Positions 1 to 9,020 are shown, counted from the stretch's first letter. The stretch: DNA of 64,000 nt from Salirhabdus salicampi (GCF_024259515.1 NZ_JANBWE010000001.1:186001-250000); one strand, 5' to 3'. The notes: generated by a model from the sequence alone, not told the origin. Translations and numbers: made by a program.

Positions 1-149
1 ACGCGACTTACTATAATGATTTTTTACCGATTAAACATGAAAAGTACCCTGCCGACCTGGACCGGAACGATCCACACTTTGATATATTCATCCCCATCGT
101 AAAAAGGAAAACATCTCAAACAGTCATATCATTTTTTGAGGAAGAATAG
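1..149 (+). CDS. C-terminal fragment of a GyrI-like effector-binding (AraC/MerR-type) protein
   Basis: An open frame enters from the left edge (codons in phase with base 3) and stops at TAG 147-149. It encodes about 48 residues, including YYNDFLPIKHEKYP and PHFDIFIPIV. This pattern of an acidic/aromatic loop followed by a strand ending in the IPI motif is typical of the C-terminal end of GyrI-like small-molecule-binding domains, found alone or fused to AraC or MerR DNA-binding domains. The family call rests on this short tail only. The N-terminus and any DNA-binding part lie outside the window. Confidence 0.5.
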   Translation, partial: ATYYNDFLPIKHEKYPADLDRNDPHFDIFIPIVKRKTSQTVISFFEEE

Positions 150-184
150 AGAAGAAAATAGAGATTTTTTAATTGCAAAATGGT

Positions 185-270
185 AAAAAGCTGCCCTTAT
201 ACATTGCATCCCTAATGTTTGACATTCTGTACTAATATTTGGGTTGTGATTCTTTTATTGGCAGCTTTTT
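185..270. repeat. Perfect 11-bp inverted repeat with a 64-nt spacer
   Basis: AAAAAGCTGCC at 185-195 is exactly complementary to GGCAGCTTTTT at 260-270. The T-run on the right arm resembles an intrinsic terminator for the upstream regulator, but the loop is unusually long. Nothing else is evident between the regulator stop and the gene at 379. Confidence 0.4.
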
Positions 271-378
271 CATATTGATACCAGTTCTTCAAAAAAGTTT
301 TAGGCTAATCATTATTTAACAAGGTATTTATGAAATTTCGAACATATATTTATATTAGGAAAAATAGGGGGGGTTCAT

Positions 379-681
379 TTGTTAAAATACTTCGTAATGG
401 GCATAATTGTAATGGCGATTGCGATAGGCATAGGCTTTTATACAAATGATTGGAATACTTCCTTAAATATCGTCGGTGTTTGCGCATTGGTACCAATGTT
501 GTTTGCGGGCTTATTAACGGGAGCATTTATAAGTGGGGATCGGAATCGAGCTAATTATTATAATGAACATAGAGACGACCGAAGTCGAAAACTGAATTGG
601 GTTAAAAAGTTATTGCTTTTTAGTGCACCAAATATTGCAGTACTTGTTATCGTAATCATTGTTGGGTACTTCGGTATGTAA
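379..681 (+). CDS. DUF5316-like small membrane protein
   Basis: The 100-residue protein has two N-terminal membrane segments (about residues 3-20 and 30-50), a charged segment with GDRNRANYYNEHRDDRSRK, and a C-terminal membrane segment (about 78-98). The motif of a second helix ending in GAFISGDR followed by RAN is the pattern I associate with DUF5316 proteins of Bacillaceae, whose role is unknown. The start is TTG at 379, a few bases after a G-rich ribosome binding site at about 366-373. It stands alone. The family call is from memory of the motif, not from a search. Confidence 0.6.
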   Translation: MLKYFVMGIIVMAIAIGIGFYTNDWNTSLNIVGVCALVPMLFAGLLTGAFISGDRNRANYYNEHRDDRSRKLNWVKKLLLFSAPNIAVLVIVIIVGYFGM

Positions 682-827
682 ATAGGGGTAGTTGTCTTTT
701 AAATTACTCAATAACATGTAAATGATTTCTCCTTATAATATGGCAGCTTTTGAGACTGATTGAAAAGTGGCTAGTTGGCTATATTAAATAATATAGTTCA
801 TTATATTAGGAGGCTAACTAATTAGGC

Positions 828-1433
828 ATGACAATCAAAATATCAGAAGAAATAAAGGATTCACCCTCTCATGAACATATAGAAAAGATTAAAGAAATTT
901 TACTTCAACTTGAATACAACGATTGGCTACAAAATGTCCTTTTCACATGGCAATGGTGGTTTCTCTTAACTGCAACAATTATGCCATGGATTATATGGTG
1001 GAAGTTAGTCGATAAAGCGAGACTGTTAGAAATAGTCACATATGGCTTATGGTGGATATTGGTTGCTGTAACATTAGATGATATTGGGGTTACTTTGCAA
1101 CTATGGGATTACCCGAAACAATTAATGTTTTTAATTCATCCGTTAGGCCCATCTGATTTAACCGTTATTCCTGTGACATACATGCTTCTCTACCAATACA
1201 CCTCCCGTTGGACATCTTTTGTTATCGGTTCATTTGTTGTTGCCTTTGTCTTTGCATTTGTATTTGAACCACTTTTTATTAAATTTGAAATGCTAAAGTT
1301 TCATGACACAGTTATTAAGTGGAAGCATTGGTATTCATTTGTCCTTTTTGGCGTTATAGCTATTGTTATTAGAAAGTTTCACTTATTAATTGTGGATTAT
1401 GTTAAGGAAGATAATAACACGATCAACAAATGA
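828..1433 (+). CDS. CBO0543-family multi-pass membrane protein (copy 1)
   Basis: The 201-residue protein has a hydrophilic N-terminus of about 35 residues, then NDWLQNVLFTWQWWFLL and about five or six further hydrophobic helices rich in Trp and Phe. The opening pattern, the DDIGVTLQLWDYP loop and the FEPLF segment recur in the gene at 24173 and mark the CBO0543 family, membrane proteins of unknown function common in spore-forming Firmicutes. The ribosome binding site TAGGAGG at 807-813 lies unusually far (14 nt) from ATG 828. It is one of several such proteins in the window and may be sporulation-linked, but that is inference. Confidence 0.75.
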   Translation: MTIKISEEIKDSPSHEHIEKIKEILLQLEYNDWLQNVLFTWQWWFLLTATIMPWIIWWKLVDKARLLEIVTYGLWWILVAVTLDDIGVTLQLWDYPKQLMFLIHPLGPSDLTVIPVTYMLLYQYTSRWTSFVIGSFVVAFVFAFVFEPLFIKFEMLKFHDTVIKWKHWYSFVLFGVIAIVIRKFHLLIVDYVKEDNNTINK

Positions 1434-1535
1434 TACGGTTGCTTTTGAGCAAAACATTTTTGAAATAGTCAAAAAATTGATATTATGTTAAGTAGATATG
1501 TGAATGTGTGAACAACCATATTCAATTGTGAAGGG

Positions 1536-1679
1536 GTGGAAAAGATAGCTATCAAAGTCATTTGTCATAATTGTGATGGTTCAGGCTCAATCAAATGGTT
1601 TATTTTTAAGAAGAAGTGTACAGAATGCCGTGGATACGGTAGAATAGCAACCACATATGTGAAAGAACCATTAAAATAA
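1536..1679 (+). CDS. Small zinc-finger protein with two CxxC-type knuckles
   Basis: This 47-codon frame carries CHNCDGSGS and, after a basic spacer, CTECRGYGR. These paired CxxCxGxG motifs resemble a single DnaJ-type zinc-binding repeat, as in the YuiA group of small Bacillus proteins. No other domain fits in the length. GTG 1536 is the only conventional start near the motifs, but the AAGGGGTGG ribosome binding site (1531-1539) overlaps it and would be better spaced for a non-standard start at ATA 1545. The frame stops at 1677-1679 just before a terminator. Function unknown. Confidence 0.6.
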   Translation: MEKIAIKVICHNCDGSGSIKWFIFKKKCTECRGYGRIATTYVKEPLK

Positions 1680-1692
1680 TCCATTTGACGAG

Positions 1693-1726
1693 AAAAATCC
1701 AGGCAATTACTACCTGGATTTTTTTA
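1693..1726. terminator. Bidirectional intrinsic terminator
   Basis: AAAAATCCAGG at 1693-1703 pairs with CCTGGATTTTT at 1713-1723, with a 9-nt loop and T-runs on both strands. It separates the small zinc-finger gene (+) from the converging germination operon (-), whose last stop codon sits at the hairpin edge. Confidence 0.85.
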
Positions 1727-2815
1727 TTTAACAGCACCGATACTCTTAATTTTCACATCAGTCTCTACTTGAAACTTGACGTCTGGATAAAGCTCTTTCC
1801 AACGTTCGATACTTTTCCAGTCATTCCACTGCATCGAGCGATATTTAATACCTAATGCTAATGGGTCAACATTTTCCTCTTGAAATTTTTTTAGTAAACC
1901 TTCTACTTGTTTCGTAACTTTTTCCTCTATTTGTTTTTCCGCTTCCTTTTGTTCTTCCTTTGAAACAGTGTGAAAGCTTTCTTCCACCGAACCGTGTATC
2001 GTTAAGGGGACTTTTATTGTTAAAGGATCCTGATCAGTCAATAATTCAAATTGCGCCTGAACAATGTTTGCTCGCATTGTAAGAAAATTATCTCCTGGCC
2101 TTACTTTAATATCTAATTCATCTATGTTTTGTTTTAATAAGTTGTATATCTTCGTTTCTTCTTTTTCTAATTTAATAAGCTCTCCTTTTTTATTTAAAAT
2201 CCCTGCTGTTTCAATTATATGTTCATTTTCCTCCAAATGAACGACAGGTAATAGTGGGTCGACACCTTCGTCCATATGTTCCCGGCGAAATTGAAATAAG
2301 TATTTTCGAGTAATATACGGACTTTCGGTCCCTGTTTGTTCAAATGCAATGACAAGCCCGTAGGAAGGTTGGGTTTCTGTATCGGAGGAAATACTTAATA
2401 TATCCACCGCCTTCTCTTCTACGAGGGCTGTAAAAGCGATTTGTTGTATTGTATGTTTCCGTAAAAACCAGTTGACTAAATAGTCAACTTTTCCTTCTAA
2501 TATACCACTGCCAAATAAAAGGACCTTTGCATGCCCAAAGTCAATTTCTTGGTCAACTTTCGTGCGAATTTTATTAATCGCATCTGTAATACTTTCACCG
2601 GTTTCCTCCAACACGACATGTTGTTCCTCAGGACGTCCGCCGTTTTCGGAGCTTGGCATAGACACTTTCAATGAAATGTGAAACGGCTCTTCATCGTTTT
2701 CACTTTTATCCACACCCATACCGAGGACAAATAACCGTTTGTCGATATCTTTAAATGCACAACCCCCGAGAAAGAGTAGGATGATGCAAAACCACATAAC
2801 AATTCCTTTCTTCAT
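1724..2815 (-). CDS. Ger(x)C-family spore germination lipoprotein
   Basis: This is the C-subunit lipoprotein of a GerA-type germinant receptor, anchored at the inner spore membrane. The 363-residue protein starts with a signal peptide ending in the lipobox LFLGGC, followed by FKDIDKRLFVLGMGVDKSE, the usual GerAC opening. ATG 2815 is chosen because it places the signal peptide at the N-terminus and overlaps the gerB stop by 4 nt (ATGA); the open frame upstream runs inside gerB. It is the last gene of a gerA-gerB-gerC operon ending at a bidirectional terminator. Germinant specificity cannot be read from sequence. Confidence 0.93.
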   Translation of the reverse strand: MKKGIVMWFCIILLFLGGCAFKDIDKRLFVLGMGVDKSENDEEPFHISLKVSMPSSENGGRPEEQHVVLEETGESITDAINKIRTKVDQEIDFGHAKVLLFGSGILEGKVDYLVNWFLRKHTIQQIAFTALVEEKAVDILSISSDTETQPSYGLVIAFEQTGTESPYITRKYLFQFRREHMDEGVDPLLPVVHLEENEHIIETAGILNKKGELIKLEKEETKIYNLLKQNIDELDIKVRPGDNFLTMRANIVQAQFELLTDQDPLTIKVPLTIHGSVEESFHTVSKEEQKEAEKQIEEKVTKQVEGLLKKFQEENVDPLALGIKYRSMQWNDWKSIERWKELYPDVKFQVETDVKIKSIGAVK

Positions 2816-3912
2816 CGTTTCTTGGCCCTCCGGTACATGTAATATAAAACGATAGTGTGTAATGTTACTAAAGGTTGAACGCAGACGAACCACCATTTTG
2901 CTAATATGAATATCATATCTTCATCAATACTATGAATACCAATTAATGAAATCGTTAAAAAACTTAATATAATTAAGTAAGGAACAATTTCTTTATTTCT
3001 TATTTTTAATTTAGGAAAATGCAGTATAAAGGCGAAAAAACGATAACTAACATGCCAATGATGCAAGATAACAAGGATTGCAACTGCCATAAATAATAAT
3101 AGAAACAGGAAGAAAATGCGCTCGAAAAATCCGAATTCGATTCGGAAGGAGTCTGATGTTAAAATCCAAGGGTGATTGATTGATCCCACACCATCTATAC
3201 CGTTAATGCCGATGGGGATAAAGGAGGCCGTTACTAAATTCATAATACCGAGTATGGCAATTGAAGTGTACATGATTTTTTTGATTTTCCGCTTTTTCGT
3301 AAATACTTTATTGAAATGGGCTAAGTTCAATACTCCATCGTACGAATAACCGGCTGCCGCAATAGCAAAGTAAGAAGGCATAGCCGCAACATATGTAATA
3401 GGTAATTTCATCGAATTCCAATCGAGGTTCTCGCTTGTATATGCCCTAACAAAAATAATAATCATCAATGGAACGACTAATATAAGAATCATTTCAGTTG
3501 CATAAAGGATGCGTTTAGAATCCATCATGCAACCAAATAGTAATGGTAACAAAAATAGTAACATGATCATTGTAAGGGAAGTTTCTGGAGTAATAAATCG
3601 CCTTGCTATAAAAGTGAAACCTAATAAAAACATAAACCCAGAAGTAAACCAAATGCATGCTGTAATAAATGTAAAACTACTAGCAAACCACTTCGGTGTG
3701 AACTTATAAAGTAATTCTGCATACGTCTTTCCGGGGAATTTATCCCATAACTCACTGTAAAAATATAATATGGCCATGCCGAGAAATGTACCAATGAAAA
3801 TAGCCCACACAAGGCCATCCATTCTTTGCTCAATTAAAATTCTCGGCACAAATCCCACAATATTGGCTAACATCGTACCTGCAATTAAATAATAAAAATA
3901 TCGATTCCCCAT
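2812..3912 (-). CDS. GerAB-type germination permease (APC superfamily)
   Basis: This is the B-subunit of a GerA germinant receptor, a transporter-like protein of 366 residues with about ten membrane helices. Members of this family bind the germinant in the membrane. Visible features are the N-terminal helix YYLIAGTMLANIVGFVPRI, a charged loop KRKIKK near the middle and a final helix pair before the basic tail RRAKKR. It starts 17 nt after the gerA-like gene and its stop overlaps the gerC start, so the three genes are translationally linked in the usual order. Confidence 0.93.
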   Translation of the reverse strand: MGNRYFYYLIAGTMLANIVGFVPRILIEQRMDGLVWAIFIGTFLGMAILYFYSELWDKFPGKTYAELLYKFTPKWFASSFTFITACIWFTSGFMFLLGFTFIARRFITPETSLTMIMLLFLLPLLFGCMMDSKRILYATEMILILVVPLMIIIFVRAYTSENLDWNSMKLPITYVAAMPSYFAIAAAGYSYDGVLNLAHFNKVFTKKRKIKKIMYTSIAILGIMNLVTASFIPIGINGIDGVGSINHPWILTSDSFRIEFGFFERIFFLFLLLFMAVAILVILHHWHVSYRFFAFILHFPKLKIRNKEIVPYLIILSFLTISLIGIHSIDEDMIFILAKWWFVCVQPLVTLHTIVLYYMYRRAKKR

Positions 3913-3929
3913 AAACGAATGTTTCCCCC

Positions 3930-5222
3930 TTATTTCATTTCGTTTGGTTTTCCTTGGAGGTGCACCTTCAAGTATGGTTCTCCAAAGCTTGATAAGTTTG
4001 CCATATATAGAAGAAGGAACATTAAGCCAATCGCAATTCCAATCAGCCCATAAAACACGCCAAACAGTAATAGCACATACTTCAATACCCGCATGGCAAA
4101 ACTCATATGGTTTAATGGAATGGCAAAGTTCGAAATTGCTACTGCAGATACGATTATAATCATAATCGTACTAACGAGTGATGCTTCTGTTGCAGCTTGC
4201 CCTAAAATTAGACCTCCAACAGTAGTAGCTGTTGCACTAATAGATTTCGGTAGGCGAATACTTGCCTCAATTAATAATTCCATCATAAATAGCATAAATA
4301 GTACTTCGACATAGCTCGGGTACGGTACACCTTGTCGACTTGCAGTGATAGAAATTGCTAATTGTGTTCGCAATAGTTCTGGGTTGTATGACACGATTCC
4401 AACATATAAAGCGGGTAGTAAAAGTCCAATTAATAGCCCTGTATATCGCAAACCTCTAATAAATTGGGAAATCCAAAATGGTTGATATATATCATCCATA
4501 CTCGTCATAAAATCCCAAAAGACTGCAGGAGCGATAAGAGTAAATGGTGTCCCGTCAAGAAAAATGATAATTTTACCTTGTCCAATGTTATAAACAACCC
4601 GATCAGGACGTTCAGTAATAACACTTATAGGAAATAGTTTAAGTTTATGCTCATTTAACATGTTCTGTAATTTTTCTGTGGATTCCATAATTGGTTCTTG
4701 AATGGACTTTAACCTTTTCGTAACGAGTTCTAAAACAGCCTTATTCACAATGGTCTCATCATATACTAATGCACATTCCATTTTGCTTTTAGTGCCTATG
4801 TTGTGCATTTCGGTTGTTAAGTTGGGGTTTTGATAGCGACTTCTTACCAAATTAAGATTAGCTACAATATCTTCTGAAAAAGCTAACCGTGGACCTTGTA
4901 TTGTCGACTCCACTGTCGCTTCATTAATGACATCTGTTCTCGTTTTTTTGGCAGGAACTAAAATAGTACTTTTTTTGAATTCGACAGAGACGTCACCTTT
5001 GGCTGTCCCGTTGATGATTTCATCTTCTGTTGGGTTAATCTTATTTCCCATTATGGACTCAATATAGTTATAGTAATCATTTACGTCCTTTAATTCGAAA
5101 AATGGTTTTACAATCATTGTTTGGACAAGTTGAGGATCTACAATTTCTTTTACGTAAGATAACGTCACATTATCATCGTGTAATTTCAACTCTTGTTTCA
5201 CGACATCTTTATTCGAACTCAT
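3930..5222 (-). CDS. GerA-family spore germination protein (A subunit)
   Basis: The 430-residue A-subunit has a hydrophilic N-terminal half of about 240 residues, containing the family segment GPRLAFSEDIVANLNLVRSR, and a C-terminal half with about five membrane helices containing SRQGVPYPSYVEVLFML and GGLILGQAATEASLVS, both GerA signatures. It is somewhat shorter than typical GerAA proteins (about 480), mainly at the N-terminus and the C-terminal tail. The start ATG 5222 follows GGAGAG. It is first in the operon. Forespore sigma-G control is expected for the family, but I could not identify a convincing promoter. Confidence 0.93.
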   Translation of the reverse strand: MSSNKDVVKQELKLHDDNVTLSYVKEIVDPQLVQTMIVKPFFELKDVNDYYNYIESIMGNKINPTEDEIINGTAKGDVSVEFKKSTILVPAKKTRTDVINEATVESTIQGPRLAFSEDIVANLNLVRSRYQNPNLTTEMHNIGTKSKMECALVYDETIVNKAVLELVTKRLKSIQEPIMESTEKLQNMLNEHKLKLFPISVITERPDRVVYNIGQGKIIIFLDGTPFTLIAPAVFWDFMTSMDDIYQPFWISQFIRGLRYTGLLIGLLLPALYVGIVSYNPELLRTQLAISITASRQGVPYPSYVEVLFMLFMMELLIEASIRLPKSISATATTVGGLILGQAATEASLVSTIMIIIVSAVAISNFAIPLNHMSFAMRVLKYVLLLFGVFYGLIGIAIGLMFLLLYMANLSSFGEPYLKVHLQGKPNEMK

Positions 5223-5496
5223 GGGATCTACTCTCCATTTTTCTTATCATTATCTAGGGTAGTTTTTGCCAAAAGATGAGAAATTATTTCATAAAAAAAG
5301 ACAACCTCTTTATTAAGTTGCCTTTTAATGATGAAGTATATAAAAACTAAACATTAAGTACCGTGTTTAAATCATCTAAAGCACGTAAGGCAGATTAGTT
5401 TAAGAGCGATGTAATTAATGAAGCGTTAAAAATGTGTATTGTTATGTAATTTTTCGTACAACCTAAACTAGAAAAAATTTAGGGAGGACTGTTAAG
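5223..5496. other. Divergent intergenic region between gerA operon and DUF3231 gene
   Basis: The 274-bp AT-rich spacer must hold the promoters of both flanking genes. An imperfect hairpin is visible at about 5296-5328 (AAAGACAAC pairing with GTTGCCTTT, one mismatch). I see no small gene and no promoter match good enough to call. Confidence 0.4.
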
Positions 5497-6495
5497 ATGC
5501 CTGAAAAGCCTGAAATTACGTCATCCGAGTTAGGTACTCTATGGCTTACATATCAACAGAAAACCATGATTATGCGAATGTTAGAGTACTTTATTGAGAA
5601 AGCAGATGATGAAAATGCTAAAAACATAATGACCAACCTATATGGTGAGATTGAACCATATGCTGAAAAAATCATTGACATTTTTCAAAATGAAGGTGCT
5701 GCTATACCTGTCGGATATACGGCTAAAGATGTTAATAAAGGTGTCCCAAAGCTTTATGATAATGGTTTTGACATTATGTTTGTTCGTCTAATCAAGGAAA
5801 TTAGCATGGCAATGCATTCATCAAATATAACGATGGCATATCGTGAAGATATTGTAATGTTATTTAAGGAACTCACGAGTATTACTCAAAAATATTACAA
5901 TCTTTGTACACAATACTTACTTGAGAAAGGGCTTCTTCCTCGTTCACCTTATGTTTCAATGCCTCAGTCTGTTGAGTTTGTTAAAAGTACAAATTTTCTA
6001 GGGGGAATAGCTATAAATCCATTCAGTGAAAAACGAACCTTGAATACAGTAGAAATTGCGCACCTTCATCATGCAATTGAATCAAATGTTACTGGTATGC
6101 AAATGATTATTGGTTTTGCTCAATGTGCAAATGAGAGAGAGGTAAAAAATTTTTTTAATGAGGGTGCAGAACTTGCGAAAAGTATTATAAAGGAGTTAAG
6201 TGAAACATTGCTACATAGTGGTATTCAAGCTCCCGCACCATCTGGTGGTAATGCAACCCGTTCAACAGTGCCTCCATTTTCTGATAAAATTATGATGTAT
6301 TGTACAAGTCTTTTTTGTAGTTTCTCTCTAGGATCCAACTCACTCGGAACGGCTTTTAGTTTACGAAACGATTTACCTGCGAAAATGACTGTTTTCTCAA
6401 AAGATATATTTGAATATGCTCATAAAGGCGCTAAAATAATGATTAAAAATGGTTGGATGGAAGAACCACCGCAGATAGAGGAAAGAAAAAAATAA
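5497..6495 (+). CDS. DUF3231 protein (copy 1, tandem domains)
   Basis: The 332-residue, mainly alpha-helical, soluble protein consists of two related halves. Each has a helix pair followed by a PxPxG or Pxx-type turn and a FSDK/DIMFVRL-type helix. The first half begins LTSSELGTLWLTYQQK-like (ITSSELGTLWLTYQQK) and the second begins RTLNTVEIAHLHHAIE, matching the two halves of the copies at 14683 and 37404. DUF3231 proteins are restricted largely to Bacillaceae, have ferritin-like four-helix character and no proven function. The start follows GGGAGG at about 5482. It ends at a strong terminator and is monocistronic. Confidence 0.85.
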   Translation: MPEKPEITSSELGTLWLTYQQKTMIMRMLEYFIEKADDENAKNIMTNLYGEIEPYAEKIIDIFQNEGAAIPVGYTAKDVNKGVPKLYDNGFDIMFVRLIKEISMAMHSSNITMAYREDIVMLFKELTSITQKYYNLCTQYLLEKGLLPRSPYVSMPQSVEFVKSTNFLGGIAINPFSEKRTLNTVEIAHLHHAIESNVTGMQMIIGFAQCANEREVKNFFNEGAELAKSIIKELSETLLHSGIQAPAPSGGNATRSTVPPFSDKIMMYCTSLFCSFSLGSNSLGTAFSLRNDLPAKMTVFSKDIFEYAHKGAKIMIKNGWMEEPPQIEERKK

Positions 6496-6512
6496 TATAT
6501 AATAGTAATATA

Positions 6513-6548
6513 AACACTTGAGGAGTGAACTTTCCTCAAGTGTTTTGC
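6513..6548 (+). terminator. Intrinsic terminator after DUF3231 copy 1
   Basis: A 12-bp perfect stem (AACACTTGAGGA 6513-6524 with TCCTCAAGTGTT 6533-6544) with an 8-nt loop and a short T-run. Confidence 0.8.
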
Positions 6549-6616
6549 TAAGTTTTATAAGCATCGAGACATTGGAAATAATCAGTATGAATGAATCCGA
6601 GAGAGGCGTTATATGA

Positions 6617-7381
6617 ATGAATCAAATTCCTTCCTCTAGACGACAGAGAGCTCATATCTCCCAATTTACAACGGGGCAGCTTCACTTGAAAAATCCGTTT
6701 GTTGTAGCTTTTTTTTCTTTCTCATATCCAGGATTTGGTCACTTGTTGTTACATCGTTACGCTGTGGCATTGATTTTAATAGTATGGGAAGCCTTTATAA
6801 ACAGTATGGCGAAAATAAACCTTGGCATTTTATATTCCTTACTCGGTGAATTTGACAAAGCTATTGAGGTGTTAGATGAACGATGGTTAATGTTTTATCT
6901 CGGTATTTATATGTTTGGAATTTGGGATAGTTACCGTTCTACTGTTGATGGAAATAAACAATATATTTTAGCAGAGCGAGAAGATGCACAAATATTAAAT
7001 ATGAAAATGGGTAATTGGGATATGAATTTTTTAGATAAACGAAAGCCATGGGTGGCTTTATTGTGGTCAGCAGTAATACCTGGAATTGGCCATTTATATT
7101 TACATAAAGTCATAACTGGATTTTTCATTTTTGGATATACGATAACGATTATGTATTTTGGTCATGTACCCCAAGCTATTCATTACTCAATGATAGGCCA
7201 GTTTGAACAAGCGAAGCATGTCTTGAATATGCAATGGACTTTGTTTATTCCATCCATTTATTTTTTTATCCTGTATGACGCTTATACCTCGGCTGTTGAG
7301 TATAATAAATTGTTTGAAAAAGAGATGTCAAAATATTTACGGACGAACTATCAAAGCTCAAAATTTCGGTTTCCAATATAA
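6617..7381 (+). CDS. Membrane protein with internal duplication (PGFGHL repeats)
   Basis: The 254-residue protein has a hydrophilic N-terminus and two homologous membrane units. The first contains YPGFGHLLLHRY and ends RWLMFYLGIYMFGIWDSY. The second contains IPGIGHLYLHKV and ends QWTLFIPSIYFFILYDAY. The minus-strand protein at 42487 is a single copy of the same unit (LPGFGQLLNGKF ... QWLMFYPCLYFFAMWDAF). The PGxGHLY pattern recalls TM2-type helix hairpins, but I know no function. The downstream gene at 7398 starts 17 nt later and is probably co-transcribed. Confidence 0.7.
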   Translation: MNQIPSSRRQRAHISQFTTGQLHLKNPFVVAFFSFSYPGFGHLLLHRYAVALILIVWEAFINSMAKINLGILYSLLGEFDKAIEVLDERWLMFYLGIYMFGIWDSYRSTVDGNKQYILAEREDAQILNMKMGNWDMNFLDKRKPWVALLWSAVIPGIGHLYLHKVITGFFIFGYTITIMYFGHVPQAIHYSMIGQFEQAKHVLNMQWTLFIPSIYFFILYDAYTSAVEYNKLFEKEMSKYLRTNYQSSKFRFPI

Positions 7382-7397
7382 GAAGGTGTTTGTTTGT

Positions 7398-7850
7398 ATG
7401 ATGATTATTGCTACATTCGAAAATTCAACTTTTATTGAGTTAGCTATTTCCGCGATCGAACAAGAAGGTATATCAAAAGAAAACATATTTGCTGCTCCTT
7501 TAGATAAAAGAAATAATCCCAAACAGTTAATTGATACGATTCATCGGGCAGACGGAGTTAGTTTATTTGATACAGCGGCCATTTTAGGAACTTGTGGAAT
7601 GCTTTTAGGTGCTATATACGGTTATATATTAACCTGGGGGCCAATCATTTGGGGAATTATCGGTTCTTTAAGTGGTATTATTATCGGATTAGCAATCAAG
7701 TTCATACTATTTAAGACTGGAAAATTAGGAAATCAAAAGATAACATCAGAAATTGTTTTAATGATACGTTGTGAAAGAAAGCGATTGGAGTCAATTGAAA
7801 ATATTTTATGGGATAACATGGCATTAGGTGTAACAAAAGTTCAAAAATAA
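7398..7850 (+). CDS. Small membrane protein of unknown function with central TM hairpin
   Basis: The 150-residue protein has an N-terminal soluble part, ATFENSTFIELAISAIEQEGI, that looks like a small alpha/beta fold. A glycine-rich membrane hairpin follows (about residues 63-105: GTCGMLLGAIYGYIL and GIIGSLSGIIIGLAI), then a basic C-terminus. The layout resembles general-stress-type proteins that join a small domain to a glycine-zipper hairpin. ATG 7398 is preferred because of AGAAGGTG at 7381-7388; the open frame upstream runs through the preceding gene. Probably translated from the same message as the gene at 6617. Confidence 0.6.
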   Translation: MMIIATFENSTFIELAISAIEQEGISKENIFAAPLDKRNNPKQLIDTIHRADGVSLFDTAAILGTCGMLLGAIYGYILTWGPIIWGIIGSLSGIIIGLAIKFILFKTGKLGNQKITSEIVLMIRCERKRLESIENILWDNMALGVTKVQK

Positions 7851-8087
7851 TAGATATTTTAATAACTAATTAATAGGTGGAGACGTAGAATTTAATCAAA
7901 TAAAGTTGAGACCTTCTTAAATAAGAGAAACATATTCATAACGTTTGAAATGTGAGTGGTAAATCATATATAATTTCGTACTGTTAGTATTGTTGGAAAA
8001 TAGAAAGACTTGTTAGTTGGTAATTAATTCAGAGGGTTATATAATGAATCGTATCAACGAAGATTGACAAACTAGAGGGGTAAACTG

Positions 8088-8489
8088 ATGTATGTTTTGC
8101 TGTTTTTAAGTATAATAGTGTTCCGTTTTATATATAGAAGATATATGCCTGTATTCGGCGTTAGTAATATTAGCGGTAATGTTTCAATATGTAATAAAAA
8201 GTCCAATAATATTATTATAGTAGATGCCAGGGATTTCCAAACATCATCCCAAGATATGATAAAAGGGTCACAAAATATACCGTTAGCATATATTAGAAGG
8301 CAATATGTAGATATACCGAGTAAGAGGATAATCGTTATCGCTTCAGACGCAGTTGAAAAAAACTTATCTATTCGCTTTCTCCAGAAAAAAGGTTTTACTA
8401 TAGTAGGGTATAGCATAAGAAAAGAGCAGGTTGATAATTGTAATTATGAATTGCAATACGCAAGTAAAAAAAACAGTGTTAAAGTGTAA
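8088..8489 (+). CDS. Membrane-anchored rhodanese-fold protein lacking the catalytic cysteine
   Basis: The 133-residue protein has one N-terminal membrane helix (residues 2-18), then a rhodanese-like domain. IIIVDARDFQTSSQDMIKGS followed by QNIPLAYI is the classic DxR...GAxNIP substrate-loop pattern. At the active-site loop, where sulfurtransferases carry CxxGxRS, this protein has IASDAVEKNLS with no cysteine, so sulfur transfer is not expected. Similar inactive membrane-anchored rhodaneses occur widely in Bacillaceae, with unclear roles. It has its own terminator downstream. Confidence 0.75.
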   Translation: MYVLLFLSIIVFRFIYRRYMPVFGVSNISGNVSICNKKSNNIIIVDARDFQTSSQDMIKGSQNIPLAYIRRQYVDIPSKRIIVIASDAVEKNLSIRFLQKKGFTIVGYSIRKEQVDNCNYELQYASKKNSVKV

Positions 8490-8539
8490 CGGCACGAATG
8501 TTAGGTTTAGTAAAAAAGCATAACATGTTATTTAGTCAC

Positions 8540-8572
8540 AAAAAAGAGTTCATGAGTCATGAACTCTTTTTT
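8540..8572. terminator. Strong bidirectional intrinsic terminator
   Basis: A 16-bp perfect inverted repeat (8540-8555 with 8557-8572) with A- and T-runs at its ends separates the rhodanese-like gene (+) from the convergent membrane gene (-). Confidence 0.85.
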
Positions 8573-8619
8573 GTCATGAGATGGTATGAGATGAATTAGT
8601 CGAAAGCATAAAGGACAAG

Positions 8620-8916
8620 TTATCGGTTTCTAAATACATTCAAAAGGTGCGTAGCAATAATGTATAGAAGGTAAATTCCTAAATATCCACCTGTAAGTAA
8701 AAAGAAAGGGTTTATAATTATGCCGTGTATTGATGTTGTAAACACTGTATCTGTTACAATAACACGATATATATTATTGGCCACAATGTTACCCAAAATG
8801 AGGGCAGCGAGTAAGGCAATTGAATGGATAAGAATCCCAAATAGATTCCGCCTTTGGTTTAAGTAAATCATAATGAATGGAAATAAAACGCTACTTAAAA
8901 AGAATAATAGCCTCAA
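8620..8916 (-). CDS. Small hydrophobic protein, three membrane helices
   Basis: The protein has 98 residues, nearly all hydrophobic, with helices at about 2-18, 28-50 and 72-92 and a basic C-terminus (NVFRNR). TTG 8916 is favoured because GAGGTG lies 7 nt upstream; the GTG at 8925 would sit inside that ribosome binding site. I do not recognise a family. It is convergent with the rhodanese-like gene and divergent from lysE. Confidence 0.5.
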   Translation of the reverse strand: MRLLFFLSSVLFPFIMIYLNQRRNLFGILIHSIALLAALILGNIVANNIYRVIVTDTVFTTSIHGIIINPFFLLTGGYLGIYLLYIIATHLLNVFRNR

Positions 8917-9020
8917 AATTATCACCTCATTTCTATTATTCCAATTGCGATATAATATAGACTTAGTGTAATAAAATTCTAGAAAAAACGACGTGATAAC
9001 GATGAAAAGGAATGGTGAAA

